Translations under genes and position numbers: made by a program | In this document: positions 1 to 11,052 of the stretch, piece after piece | Layout: each line of letters opens with the position of its first letter | How positions within the stretch are numbered: the first letter of the stretch is position 1 | From: Solen grandis | Taxonomy: Eukaryota; Mollusca; Bivalvia; Adapedonta; Solenidae | NCBI GenBank assembly: GCA_021229015.1 | Contig: CM037777.1 | Span: 28,891,584 to 28,955,583 of the forward strand | Direction of reading: 5' to 3' | DNA length: 64,000 nucleotides | Notes under the pieces: generated by a model | The model's input: the letters and a program-made list of their open reading frames with translations, nothing else | The model's database searches: none | Told to the model about the DNA's origin: nothing

Positions 1-1651
1 AAAGGGTGGACGCTTTTATTGTATTTATGTTGACTTTCGTAAAGCATTTGATAAAATTAATCACAAACAGTTGTTTATTGCCTTAGAAAAGAAAGGTATT
101 CATGGTACCTTTTTAAATATTCTCAAATCTTTATATTCTGATCTAAGGTCATGTGTCAAGATTCAAAATAGTATAACCGATTTTTTTCTCTTGTAATATT
201 GGAACACGCCAAGGTGATAAGTCAAGTTCGACAATCTTTGATCTTTTTATAGATGAGTTATCTATCATGTTACGTGAAAATTGTGGATCAGGGATTTTTA
301 TCACCAATGATATTCCCGACATCCTTTCTTTAATGTTTGCAGATGATGTTGCTGGTTGTGCAGAAACTGCCTCAAAACTTCAACAGCAAATCAATACTAT
401 TGACAAATTCTGTCATGACACGGGAATGGAAATTAATATGGATAAGACTGAAATAACAGTTTTTCGCAATGGCGGTCCCCTTCGTAGATACGAACATTGG
501 TCATATAGGGGTAAAGAAATCAAAATTACCTCTGAATATAAGTATATGGGCATATTACTTAGCTCAAGTTTATCATGGTCGTCCGCTCACTCCAAATTGA
601 TCTCACAGGCTCAGAGAGCAATGTTTTCCATTAAAGCTTTTCAAAGACCTTTCGGATATTTTTCAATTGCTGACTCATTTAAAATTTTTGATTCTATGAT
701 CAAACCTATACTGTGTTACGCATCTCAAGTTTGGGGCTATGAATATATTGGTACAATAGAATCTGTACAAAACAAATTTTGCAAAAATATCCTCCATGTG
801 CGTAACAATACAAATACATGCATGGTTCTTGGAGAATGTGGCAGGTTACCTTTATGTACAACATATTATATTAATTGTATTCGATATTGGTGTACTTTGA
901 TTACTATGCCTATACATAGATACCCTAAACATTGTTACAATATGCTTAAATCTCTTGATGATGTTGGTAGAATTTGTTGGGCTACCAAGATCAGATTACT
1001 TTTGTATAAGTTTGGATTTGGTTTTATATGGATTAGTCAAGATGTTGGAAATATAAACAATTTCATTAGAATGTTTCGACAAAGAGTTGTTAATTATTAT
1101 ACACTAGAAGCATACAGCTGTTGATAATTCTAGTAGATGTGAGCATTATAGCAACTTCAAAAGTTTACTTAATGTTGAAAAATATCTGTTATTAGATATT
1201 GATTTAAAATATAAAATTGCTACGTCACGATTTCGTATGTCAAATCATAAATTAAAAATTGAGACAGGAAGGCACACTAATATATTGGTTGAAAATCGTA
1301 ATTGTAATTTTTGTCAACGGTTTAACAACGTATTTGTTACTGATTGTGAATATCACGCCTTTTTCCATTGTAGTAGATATAATGATATTAGGCAAGTTTA
1401 CTTATTTAACTGGTACAGACATGGAACGTATGTTCAAGATTTTTATACTTTATTATCCTCTCAGAACCCAGATATTGTTAAGAAAGTATCAATTTATATT
1501 TATCATCTTATGAATGCTTTAAATGAAACCTAAAACAAATTATCGTAAGACAACTACTTATATACAACATCGTCTTCTGTACTGTACTTTGTATTATGGG
1601 CCGGAGGCCTTATTTACCAATAAACTTGTTGACTTGACTTGACTTGACTTG
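1..1651 (+). mobile_element. Non-LTR retrotransposon (LINE), 5'-truncated and decayed
   Basis: This is the 3' part of a LINE, cut by the window start. It encodes reverse transcriptase blocks in order, then a C-terminal Cys/His knuckle, a short 3' UTR with an AATAAA-like sequence near 1618, and a tail of repeated TTGAC at about 1629-1651. Such a short tandem tail instead of poly(A) is typical of several LINE clades. The reading frame is broken at least twice, so this copy cannot be active. Clade assignment (CR1/Jockey-like) is uncertain from sequence alone. Confidence 0.85.
2..1533 (+). pseudogene. LINE reverse transcriptase, C-terminal part, frameshifted
   Basis: The polymerase of a non-LTR retrotransposon, which copies element RNA at a nicked target. 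The first block (from base 2) reads VDFRKAFDKINH, the palm motif A region. One extra base near 193-196 shifts the frame. The frame then resumes with TRQGD and the catalytic FADD box at about 345-356, and runs to a stop at 1122-1124. A second shift around 1110-1120 moves the frame again. That last part (1120-1533) ends with a CNFC...H...C pattern, the zinc knuckle often seen at LINE ORF2 C-termini. The N-terminus and endonuclease lie outside the window. The shifts make it a pseudogene. Confidence 0.85.
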
Positions 1652-2431
1652 TCAGCAATGATGTTCTTAATTTTCCACTTTGTTCCTTAACTTTCACTTG
1701 TAAACATTTAATCTTTCTGTCCATTCCAATTTAAATTCATTGATAACTTTTACTTTTACTATTTTAGACAGATGTTTTAAATAAAATTGTTAATATCAAG
1801 TTTATCAAACAGAAAGAACAGACGGAACATACTAGAGACCCAGCTACTTCTATTTTTGAGTGTAGAGTAAAACTTTTATGAAATGCTAAGTAAATTAGTG
1901 CAGTTGGATAAGCAAAAGTATTTAGTTGAATGGGTGATTATGTTAACAAACAAAGGATATCTGCCAGTTTCACCAAGAATATCCTCAATTACAGACTTTT
2001 TGTGAACCCCAAGATTATATTTCAATGCTTTTATATGTAATTTATCACAATATAAATTTCTAAAGGAATTCTCAATAACATAACCCTCTTTTTTATGCCA
2101 AACCGTATGCAACTGGTCGCTTATAGTCTGCTATGGAGTTGTCTCAGGACCATATACCATGCAGTTCACGTCCATCTTAAATGCTTTACATAGGTATACA
2201 TGAACATCGCTGTGTGTGATAGTAAGAGAGCTTCATAGCTAACTGTAAGTACGGTTTGTCACACGGATTCGTTTAAAAAATACATAATGGTGATGGTCAC
2301 GTGATGAAGCAACACTTCTATCATCACGTGACTTTCTACATTTGATCAAGTCTTTGGTCGGGACAATGCATTTGTGAAATATTTTACACACTCTGGAATT
2401 TACGGAAAATTTCTGCTTTTCCGCGTTTTCC
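1652..2431. other. Intergenic spacer, no gene seen
   Basis: AT-rich sequence between the LINE and the tandem transposase array. I see no credible exon or known repeat. The only structure noted is a perfect 12-bp inverted repeat with a 13-base loop at 2296-2332, each arm containing CACGTG. Confidence 0.5.
2296..2332. repeat. 12-bp inverted repeat (hairpin) with CACGTG in each arm
   Basis: The arms at 2296-2307 and 2321-2332 are exact reverse complements separated by 13 bases. CACGTG is an E-box core, so two bHLH sites or a chance hairpin are both possible. There is no transcript context to decide. Confidence 0.5.
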
Positions 2432-3467
2432 GGTGTGACCCCGGTATCGAAATACTTCCGGGTCGTTGTACCCTAGGAAGTAGTTCTTTTAAATATTAAA
2501 GTCTTGAAATTGATGCTTTGCCTTTCTAGACTGGTTAAAGTTCAACTGTTTTTATTAGAACATTATTGTTTCTGTGTCATTTCTGTTAAATTTAACAATG
2601 ATTTCTTCTGTTTTTATTGGGACTATATGCCTGAGTGGATGAATAACAGAAATGATGTAACAGGTGCACTGTGAGATTTGTGTGTTGAAAATATTGACAG
2701 TGTTTGTAAACATTCAGTGCTAGCAGAAAAGTTCATCGGTGATGAGGTCACTTTTTTGGCCTCCATTTGCTGGGACAGGATTAAAGAAGAGAAATATAGA
2801 CCACTTATTATCAGGAAAATGTTCTGGAGTCCACAGTGCATGTTCAAATGTTCTGGATTTACTATAGAATAAAGAAGGAAAAAAAAACACCGGGCCAACA
2901 CCTATATGCCAAAAAGTTAAAATTTAATATCTCAAAAAGTATGCATTGGAAAGTGTTGAAATTTCACATGCTATTTAGTATTGACAATAGAAATCAGGAG
3001 ATAAAAGGAATTTGTTCAGGTTTGTGTAATTTTAATTTTATTTAAAATTCAAAATTTAAAACTTTGAAATTTCTGTATAAGGGCACCAGAGTCCCCTCCC
3101 TTTGACTGTTTACTTCCATTTCAGTCGTCTGCTTTTGTGCAAAGCTGCTAGAGAAACATAACAGACTATTTTTGCATTTTGCTTAAAATTCAAGCAAAAT
3201 TTTGAATTAAGAAATTTAAATTTAAAAAAAAAAAAAAAAATCTGTTGTTTCCAGCTATATTTTTCTTTTGCCAGTTTTGCTTATAGTTTATGTAGACTAA
3301 TGGATTTTTGTGGCAAATATATGTGTTTTCTTTAATTTACAGGGATAGATGCATCTTTGATGGTCATGGGATTGTGTTCTTGAATTTAATTCAGAGTGTA
3401 AATATTGTTTTATACTTTGATATGTCATATTTTTGTATAAATTTTTAGTGTTATACTTTGCAGCTTG

Positions 3468-3532
3468 AAGCTTTCCGTTTCGGCCGGCATCAGGCCATCA
3501 TCAGACATTCTGCCATGAATGTGACGGAGCTT
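3468..3532 (-). ncRNA. Candidate type III hammerhead ribozyme (unit 1)
   Basis: Read on the minus strand from 3532 down. Stem III is AAGCU plus CCG (3532-3525), pairing with CGG and AGCUU (3477-3468) around an AA bulge. The cleavage triplet GUC (3525-3523) follows. Stem I is ACAUUC / GAAUGU with a six-base loop (3522-3505). The core CUGAUGA is at 3504-3498. Stem II is GGCC / GGCC with a seven-base loop (3496-3482). The core GAAA is at 3481-3478. Loop I contains GGCA and loop II contains UGCC, which can pair as a kissing contact. The weak point is an unpaired U at 3497 where a G-C pair (10.1-11.1) is normal. Cleavage would fall between 3523 and 3522. Activity is inferred. Confidence 0.7.
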
Positions 3533-3602
3533 TTCCCTTTTTTTTATGCTTTAGATTGGTCTTGTAGGCTTCTTTAAATTTAATTTTGCATTTTAATAAT
3601 GT

Positions 3603-5477
3603 TTATTTGCTGGGACCGGCTTCATCCACCTGACCTTTCACATACTCTTCTTTGTACTGTCCTTTACTTCTGGCCTGGTGGTATAGAAATTCCAGTTTTG
3701 CTCTGTTTGATCTTCTTTGTAGTTTAAATTTGTTTGTTTTTTGGTACTTTTTATATCTTTGAGCTCGATTTGATGTATAGTTCAAATATCTTCTAGCACG
3801 AGGCGAAAGAGGTTTTCCAGTAATGCTGCTTACTTTCTTGGTGACTGACTCTTGTAAAGAATTATTTAATTGTAGGGTTTTTGATGCCAGATTTCCTGCA
3901 AAATTTCTTGACAAGTTGATTTCTTTGGGAAGTGTTGACAGTACCGCCCTATTGAAACCCTCGCATTTCTGTGTTGATGTATTGCTGGAGACACTAAGCA
4001 CGGCATACTCACTGAGTCGTATTTCCAGGATGGTTGAAAGTAACTCACGATCGTTTCTTGTCATTTTCAGGTGATGTATGCCGTGAGTCGGTAGATACGT
4101 AGATGTGTACCACCAGCTACCAACCCCACCAACACCGGAGCAAACAAGGGAGTCATGTGGGCAGAAACTGCAGTTCCCCCCGTAGCATTCCAGAGTTGCA
4201 GCTTTGATGGCAGGTAAACAATTCAATAATTTTGAAAGATCACCGTCTGCCTCGGCCCGAAGTTTTTCAATTATGGCATGGCATCTTGATTTGATATCCT
4301 TGGCTAGAGCTGTTGTTGCTTGTTGTCTAGCTTCATGTGACAGCTTTTTTCCACTGAACATAGTCAGGCTCCAGTTAGACTGCCTCGTCTTTCTTACTTG
4401 TTTGCTTCCCAAGTGATAGGGGTCTGCTTGGCGATTGACAGTCCAGGCATTTCCAAGCTTGTCATAAAAATCAGACATGCCCAGGTGAGCCTTGGTGTCC
4501 CCATCTGTTGTTAGGCTGCGAACAAGTATATCTTCCTTAGAAAGTTGCTCGGCAATGCTGAAAGCCATGGATCTTTCTGAATGGGGCGCCATATATGGAA
4601 TGTTTGCTGTACATGCCGCATGGCCCCCAGGACATGTGATATCAAATCCCTTGTTCCTTAAATATGCTCCAGTCCAGCAAAGCTTATTCTGGACAGCTAG
4701 GGCAACAATGTAATTGTAACTGGTGTTGTTCTCTATGGCTACACCATAAGCCTGTGATGCAGCCTGCCCAGGTTTGTACGATGAAATCATTCTGTTAGCA
4801 TTGTAACGGCCATCAAAAGACAGGTCCAGGTGGTTCGGGTTCTTTCGTCCTTGCTCCTGGTTGTGTTTAATAACAAGCTGCCTCTTGACGGCCATGTCAT
4901 CCTCATTAATTTTTATAGTGTTGACGGAGGCTTGGTTCATCAAGGTTTGCATGTGGGACCTGGAAGGTGGAGGTATGTCCATAGATGCAAGTAGCAGGTT
5001 CCCCTTCTCTAATCCTATGGCAGTGTCCTGCAAAGCTGAAGCAAATAGCATATTTACAGCTACTGCTTTTGAGCTTTGGCATCTGTTGTAACTGTCCATC
5101 TTAGAAGAAAGAAAACCACACGAAGAGCACCTGAACTCCAGTTTTGATCCAAGTCCCACTTTTAATTCACTGTTAAGGACAATATTTAAATGCTCACAGT
5201 CTAGAAGACTGTGTTCCCTGTACACATCATTCATGATGCTTATCAGCTTATTCATGTTTATGATGCGGTTTCCATGCGCATCATAGTTATGTTGTTCTTC
5301 TCTTTGCAGATCCCGTCCCGAGCGCAGTGTCGGCTTCTTGGGAGTTGCATCAGCTGCATGATCTGCATCATCAGATGTGTCCAAGGAGGTGTCGGCAAGG
5401 CGTCGAGCTGGTGACATCTTATTTCCTGGTAGGAATTGACCCCCCACTCGGCGTCTCTTTATTTTACCTTTCGGCAT
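3603..5477 (-). CDS. Mutator-like transposase, intact (unit 1)
   Basis: A 624-residue protein recognised as the Mutator-like transposase family (Pfam 'Mutator') common in mollusc and other invertebrate genomes, expected to cut and join DNA. The start chosen is the Met of MPKGKIKRRR; the frame is open for another 41 codons upstream, but that stretch does not look conserved. A basic N-terminus (residues 1-30, a likely nuclear signal) is followed by a Cys pair (C117, C120) and the family signature LSFDGRYN with D222. Next come KPGQ (235-238), a CWTGAYLRNKGFD block (267-279) and TTDGD (D325). CEGFNR supplies E506, giving a plausible D222/D325/E506 catalytic triad. Cys-rich CYGGNCSFCP lies at 431-440 and the C-terminal 75 residues are strongly basic. 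No introns are apparent. Catalytic assignments are inferred from motif spacing. Confidence 0.85.
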   Translation of the reverse strand: MPKGKIKRRRVGGQFLPGNKMSPARRLADTSLDTSDDADHAADATPKKPTLRSGRDLQREEQHNYDAHGNRIINMNKLISIMNDVYREHSLLDCEHLNIVLNSELKVGLGSKLEFRCSSCGFLSSKMDSYNRCQSSKAVAVNMLFASALQDTAIGLEKGNLLLASMDIPPPSRSHMQTLMNQASVNTIKINEDDMAVKRQLVIKHNQEQGRKNPNHLDLSFDGRYNANRMISSYKPGQAASQAYGVAIENNTSYNYIVALAVQNKLCWTGAYLRNKGFDITCPGGHAACTANIPYMAPHSERSMAFSIAEQLSKEDILVRSLTTDGDTKAHLGMSDFYDKLGNAWTVNRQADPYHLGSKQVRKTRQSNWSLTMFSGKKLSHEARQQATTALAKDIKSRCHAIIEKLRAEADGDLSKLLNCLPAIKAATLECYGGNCSFCPHDSLVCSGVGGVGSWWYTSTYLPTHGIHHLKMTRNDRELLSTILEIRLSEYAVLSVSSNTSTQKCEGFNRAVLSTLPKEINLSRNFAGNLASKTLQLNNSLQESVTKKVSSITGKPLSPRARRYLNYTSNRAQRYKKYQKTNKFKLQRRSNRAKLEFLYHQARSKGQYKEEYVKGQVDEAGPSK

Positions 5478-7239
5478 CTTGATGTAAAAGTTGTGTTTAC
5501 TGTGTGAGCAGTTGTTATAGAATGAACTGAAAAAAATCTCCATGCAGGTGCTCAGCATTCTTATCAGAATGACCAGTGTCATTTTCAGCATTCTTATCAA
5601 AGAAATAGTTCACTAATTAGAGTTTTGGGGAGAGGGACGCTCCTGCAAGAAAAATAAGGTCATTATCCAGGGTAAACCCTATTGTTCTTATCAGACAGGA
5701 GAAGATGGGCTTCTTTTCTGATACAACTGTGCTAATTGCTGTCAGTTATTGCAGGAACTCAAGTCTGGTTATTTTAATAGGGTAAAGTCTGTTTTTCTTC
5801 ATTTCAAACCTTTTTGGAGAGGTTTTTGTGGTGCAGATTCTGATTTTTTTATTGAAAAATGCATGAATTTTGGTACATAAAGTTAAAAAAAACACCATTC
5901 TCTTGTGGTAAAAGCTTTATTTTCACATAATCAATTAATATAGCATTAGCCGGTTACATAGCTGCCTAAAATTTGAAAATCCATCAGAAACTTTTGAAGC
6001 TACAGTACTTTTAAAATATTGCCTCCTTGCAAAAACTTTCAAGTTGCTGTGTGAGAAAGTCCGCAGATTGGGCCACTTTCTTAAACGGTCCCTGTCAGAC
6101 TGTATCTGGTAAAAATTGAAAATGCTTTGCATTATGCTTATTGAAATAGATGTAAAAACTGAGAAAAGTGTGAAAAATTTTGCTCAGGAAAAATTTTGGT
6201 AAGATTTAGGTGTGACCCCGGTATCGAAATACTTCCGGGTCGTTGTACCCTAGGAAGTAGTTCTTTTAAATATTAAAGTCTTGAAATTGATGCTTTGCCT
6301 TTCTAGACTGGTTAAAGTTCAACTGTTTTTATTAGAACATTATTGTTTCTGTGTCATTTCTGTTAAATTTAACAATGATTTCTTCTGTTTTTATTGGGAC
6401 TATATGCCTGAGTGGATGAATAACAGAAATGATGTAACAGATGCACTGTGAGATTTGTGTGTTGAAAATATTGACAGTGTTTGTAAACATTCAGTGCTAG
6501 CAGAAAAGTTCATCGGTGATGAGGTCACTTTTTTGGCCTCCATTTGCTGGGACAGGATTAAAGAAGAGAAATATAGACCACTTATTATCAGGAAAATGTT
6601 CTGGAGTCCACAGTGCATGTTCAAATGTTCTGGATTTACTATAGAATAAAGAAGGAAAAAAAAACACCGGGCCAACACCTATATGCCAAAAGGTTAAAAT
6701 TTAATATCTCAAAAAGTATGCATTGGAAAGTGTTGAAATTTCACATGCTATTTAGTATTGACAATAGAAATCAGGAGATAAAAGGAATTTGTTCAGGTTT
6801 GTGTAATTTTAATTTTATTTAAAATTCAAAATTTAAAACTTTGAAATTTCTGTATAAGGGCACCAGAGTCCCCTCCCTTTGACTGTTTACTTCCATTTCA
6901 GTCGTCTGCTTTTGTGCAAAGCTGCTAGAGAAACATAACAGACTATATTTGCATTTTGCTTAAAATTCAAGCAAAATTTTGAATTAAGAAATTTAAATTA
7001 AAAAAAAAAAAATCTGTTGTTTCCAGCTATATTTTTCTTTTGCCAGTTTTGCTTATAGTTTATGTAGACTAATGGATTTTTGTGGCAAATATATGTGTTT
7101 TCTTTAATTTACAGGGATAGATGCATCTTTGATGGTCATGGGATTGTGTTCTTGAATTTAATTCAGAGTGTAAATATTGTTTTATACTTTGATATGTCAT
7201 ATTTTTGTATAAATTTTTAGTGTTATACTTTGCAGCTTG

Positions 7240-7304
7240 AAGCTTTCCGTTTCGGCCGGCATCAGGCCATCATCAGACATTCTGCCATGAATGTGACGGA
7301 GCTT
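7240..7304 (-). ncRNA. Candidate hammerhead ribozyme (unit 2)
   Basis: Base-for-base identical to the motif in unit 1, including GUC, CUGAUGA, GAAA, all three stems and the complementary loops. It sits 43 nt past the transposase stop codon on the same strand. The identity adds no covariation support, but the motif survives although nearby non-coding sequence has small deletions. Confidence 0.7.
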
Positions 7305-7347
7305 TTCCCTTTTTTTTTTGTGGCTTCTTTAAATTTAATTTTGCATT

Positions 7348-9224
7348 TTAATTTTTTCTGGGACCGGCTTCATCCACCTGACCTTTCACATACTCTTCTT
7401 TGTACTGTCCTTTACTTCTGGCCTGGTGGTATATAAATTCCAGTTTTGCTCTGTTTGATCTTCTTTGTAGTTTAAATTTGTTTGTTTTTTGGTACTTTTT
7501 ATATCTTTGAGCTCGATTTGATGTATAGTTCAAATATCTTCTAGCACGAGGCGAAAGAGGTTTTCCAGTAATGCTGCTTACTTTCTTGGTGACTGACTCT
7601 TGTAAAGAATTATTTAATTGTAGGGTTTTTGATGCCAGATTTCCTGCAAAATTTCTTGACATGTTGATTTCTTTGGGAAGTGTTGACAGTACCGCCCTAT
7701 TGAAACCCTCGCATTTCTGTGTTGATGTATTGCTGGAGACACTAAGCACGGCATACTCACTGAGTCGTATTTCCAGGATGGTTGAAAGTAACTCACGATC
7801 GTTTCTTGTCATTTTCAGGTGATGTATGCCGTGAGTCGGTAGATACGTAGATGTGTACCACCAGCTACCAACCCCACCAACACCGGAGCAAACAAGGGAG
7901 TCATGTGGGCAGAAACTGCAGTTCCCCCCGTAGCATTCCAGAGTTGCAGCTTTGATGGCAGGTAAACAATTCAATAATTTTGAAAGATCACCGTCTGCCT
8001 CGGCCCGAAGTTTTTCAATTATGGCATGGCATCTTGATTTGATATCCTTGGCTAGAGCTGTTGTTGCTTGTTGTCTAGCTTCATGTGACAGCTTTTTTCC
8101 ACTGAACATAGTCAGGCTCCAGTTAGACTGCCTCGTCTTTCTTACTTGTTTGCTTCCCAAGTGATAGGGGTCTGCTTGGCGATTGACAGTCCAGGCATTT
8201 CCAAGCTTGTCATAAAAATCAGACATGCCCAGGTGAGCCTTGGTGTCCCCATCTGTTGTTAGGCTGCGAACAAGTATATCTTCCTTAGAAAGTTGCTCGG
8301 CAATGCTGAAAGCCATGGATCTTTCTGAATGGGGCGCCATATATGGAATGTTTGCTGTACATGCCGCATGGCCCCCAGGACATGTGATGTCAAATCCCTT
8401 GTTCCTTAAATATGCTCCAGTCCAGCAAAGCTTATTCTGGACAGCTAGGGCAACAATGTAATTGTAACTGGTGTTGTTCTCTATGGCTACACCATAAGCC
8501 TGTGATGCAGCCTGCCCAGGTTTGTACGATGAAATCATTCTGTTAGCATTGTAACGGCCATCAAAAGACAGGTCCAGGTGGTTCGGGTTCTTTCGTCCTT
8601 GCTCCTGGTTGTGTTTAATAACAAGCTGCCTCTTGACGGCCATGTCATCCTCATTAATTTTTATAGTGTTGACGGAGGCTTGGTTCATCAAGGTTTGCAT
8701 GTGGGACCTGGAAGGTGGAGGTATGTCCATAGATGCAAGTAGCAGGTTCCCCTTCTCTAATCCTATGGCAGTGTCCTGCAAAGCTGAAGCAAATAGCATA
8801 TTTACAGCTACTGCTTTTGAGCTTTGGCATCTGTTGTAACTGTCCATCTTAGAAGAAAGAAAACCACACGAAGAGCCCTGAACTCCAGTTTTGATCCAAG
8901 TCCCACTTTTAATTCACTGTTAAGGACAATATTTAAATGCTCACAGTCTAGAAGACTGTGTTCCCTGTACACATCATTCATGATGCTTATCAGCTTATTC
9001 ATGTTTATGATGCGGTTTCCATGCGCATCATAGTTATGTTGTTCTTCTCTTTGCAGATCCCGTCCCGAGCGCAGTGTCGGCTTCTTGGGAGTTGCATCAG
9101 CTGCATGATCTGCATCATCAGATGTGTCCAAGGAGGTGTCGGCAAGGCGTCGAGCTGGTGACATCTTATTTCCTGGTAGGAATTGACCCCCCACTCGGCG
9201 TCTCTTTATTTTACCTTTCGGCAT
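7348..9224 (-). pseudogene. Mutator-like transposase with one frameshift (unit 2)
   Basis: Same protein as unit 1 except for a one-base deletion at about 8876 (unit 1 reads agagcacctg, this copy agagccctg). This breaks the frame near residue 116, just at the Cys pair. The downstream frame (7348-8847) is open and keeps the DDE motifs. The C-terminus differs slightly (ends RKN) because the sequence beyond the stop of unit 1 is altered. A second one-base loss lies upstream of the start Met in a poly(A) run. It could be a real inactivating mutation or a consensus error in a near-identical array. Confidence 0.8.
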
Positions 9225-10917
9225 CTTGATGTAAAAGTTGTGTTTACTGTGTGAGCAGTTGTTATAGAATGAACTGAAAAAATCTCCATGCAGGTGCTCA
9301 GCATTCTTATCAGAATGACCAGTGTCATTTTCAGCATTCTTATCAAAGAAATAGTTCACTAATTAGAGTTTTGGGGAGAGGGACGCTCCTGCAAGAAAAA
9401 TAAGGTCATTATCCAGGGTAAACCCTATTGTTCTTATCAGACAGGAGAAGATGGGCTTCTTTTCTGATACAACTGTGCTAATTGCTGTCAGTTATTGCAG
9501 GAACTCAAGTCTGGTTATTTTAATAGGGTAAAGTCTGTTTTTCTTCATTTCAAACCTTTTTGGAGAGGTTTTTGTGGTGCAGATTCTGATTTTTTTATTG
9601 AAAAATGCATGAATTTTGGTACATAAAGTTAAAAAAACACCATTCTCTTGAGGTAAAAGCTTTATTTTCACATAATCAATTAATATAGCATTAGCCGGTT
9701 ACATAGCTGCCTAAAATTTGAAAATCCATCAGAAACTTTTGAAGCTACAGTACTTTTAAAATATTGCCTCCTTGCAAAAACTTTCAAGTTGCTGTGTGAG
9801 AAAGTCCGCAGATTGGGCCACTTTCTTAAACGGTCCCTGTCAGACTGTATCTGGTAAAAATTGAAAATGCTTTGCATTATGCTTATTGAAATAGATGTAA
9901 AAACTGAGAAAAGTGTGAAAAATTTTGCTCAGGAAAAATTTTGGTAAGATTTAGGTGTGACCCCGGTATCGAAATACTTCCGGGTCGTTGTACCCTAGGA
10001 AGTAGTTCTTTTAAATATTAAAGTCTTGAAATTGATGCTTTGCCTTTCTAGACTGGTTAAAGTTCAACTGTTTTTATTAGAACATTATTGTTTCTGTGTC
10101 ATTTCTGTTAAATTTAACAATGATTTCTTCTGTTTTTATTGGGACTATATGCCTGAGTGGATGAATAACAGAAATGATGTAACAGATGCACTGTGAGATT
10201 TGTGTGTTGAAAATATTGACAGTGTTTGTAAACATTCAGTGCTAGCAGAAAAGTTCATCGGTGATGAGGTCACTTTTTTGGCCTCCATTTGCTGGGACAG
10301 GATTAAAGAAGAGAAATATAGACCACTTATTATCAGGAAAATGTTCTGGAGTCCACAGTGCATGTTCAAATGTTCTGGATTTACTATAGAATAAAGAAGG
10401 AAAAAAAACACCGGGCCAACACCTATATGCCAAAAGGTTAAAATTTAATATCTCAAAAAGTATGCATTGGAAAGTGTTGAAATTTCACATGCTATTTAGT
10501 ATTGACAATAGAAATCAGGAGATAAAAGGAATTTGTTCAGGTTTGTGTAATTTTAATTTTATTTAAAATTCAAAATTTAAAACTTTGAAATTTCTGTATA
10601 AGGGCACCAGAGTCCCCTCCCTTTGACTGTTTACTTCCATTTCAGTCGTCTGCTTTTGTGCAAAGCTGCTAGAGAAACATAACAGACTATTTTTGCATTT
10701 TGCTTAAAATTCAAGCAAAATTTTGAATTAAGAAATTTAAATTAAAAAAAAAAAAATCTGTTGTTTCCAGCTATATTTTTCTTTTGCCAGTTTTGCTTAT
10801 AGTTTATGTAGACTAATGGAGTTTTTTGAATTTAATTCAGAGTGTTTTGAAATATTGTTTTATACTTTGATATGTCATATTTTTGTATAAATTTTTAGTG
10901 TTATACTTTGCAGCTTG

Positions 10918-10982
10918 AAGCTTTCCGTTTCGGCCGGCATCAGGCCATCATCAGACATTCTGCCATGAATGTGACGGAGCTT
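10918..10982 (-). ncRNA. Candidate hammerhead ribozyme (unit 3)
   Basis: Identical to the motif in units 1 and 2 and placed 70 nt past the stop codon. A deletion of about 70 bp lies roughly 60-100 bp from it on the far side, while the ribozyme itself is untouched. Confidence 0.7.
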
Positions 10983-11052
10983 TTCCCTTTTTTTTATGCT
11001 TTAGATTGGTCTTGTAGGCTTCTTTAAATTTAATTTTGCATTTTAATAATGT

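Larger units (their letters stand above)
2432..6208 (-). mobile_element. Mutator-like element, tandem unit 1 (intact ORF)
   Basis: First of three head-to-tail units. The unit starts at ggtgtgaccccggtatcg; the flank to its left differs from the sequence preceding units 2 and 3, so the array begins here. It is 3777 bp long and carries, on the minus strand, a 624-codon transposase, then a hammerhead-like motif 70 nt past the stop. A further 1 kb of AT-rich non-coding sequence follows. No terminal inverted repeats could be found joining the start and end of the unit, so it may not be a simple cut-and-paste copy. Confidence 0.8.
6209..9953 (-). mobile_element. Mutator-like element, tandem unit 2
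   Basis: Complete unit of 3745 bp joined directly, with no spacer, to units 1 and 3. It is nearly identical to unit 1. Differences include a shorter poly(A) run near 7000, loss of about 27 bp between the ribozyme motif and the ORF, and single-base changes. Near identity means the duplication is recent or recombination keeps the copies alike. Confidence 0.8.

Noticed and set aside
2623..3045. Short open frames on both strands repeated in each tandem unit (also near 6400-6822 and 10145-10433)
   Set aside because: They recur only because the units are duplicated. They overlap each other on opposite strands, show no protein-like composition or motifs, and lie in the AT-rich non-coding part of the unit.
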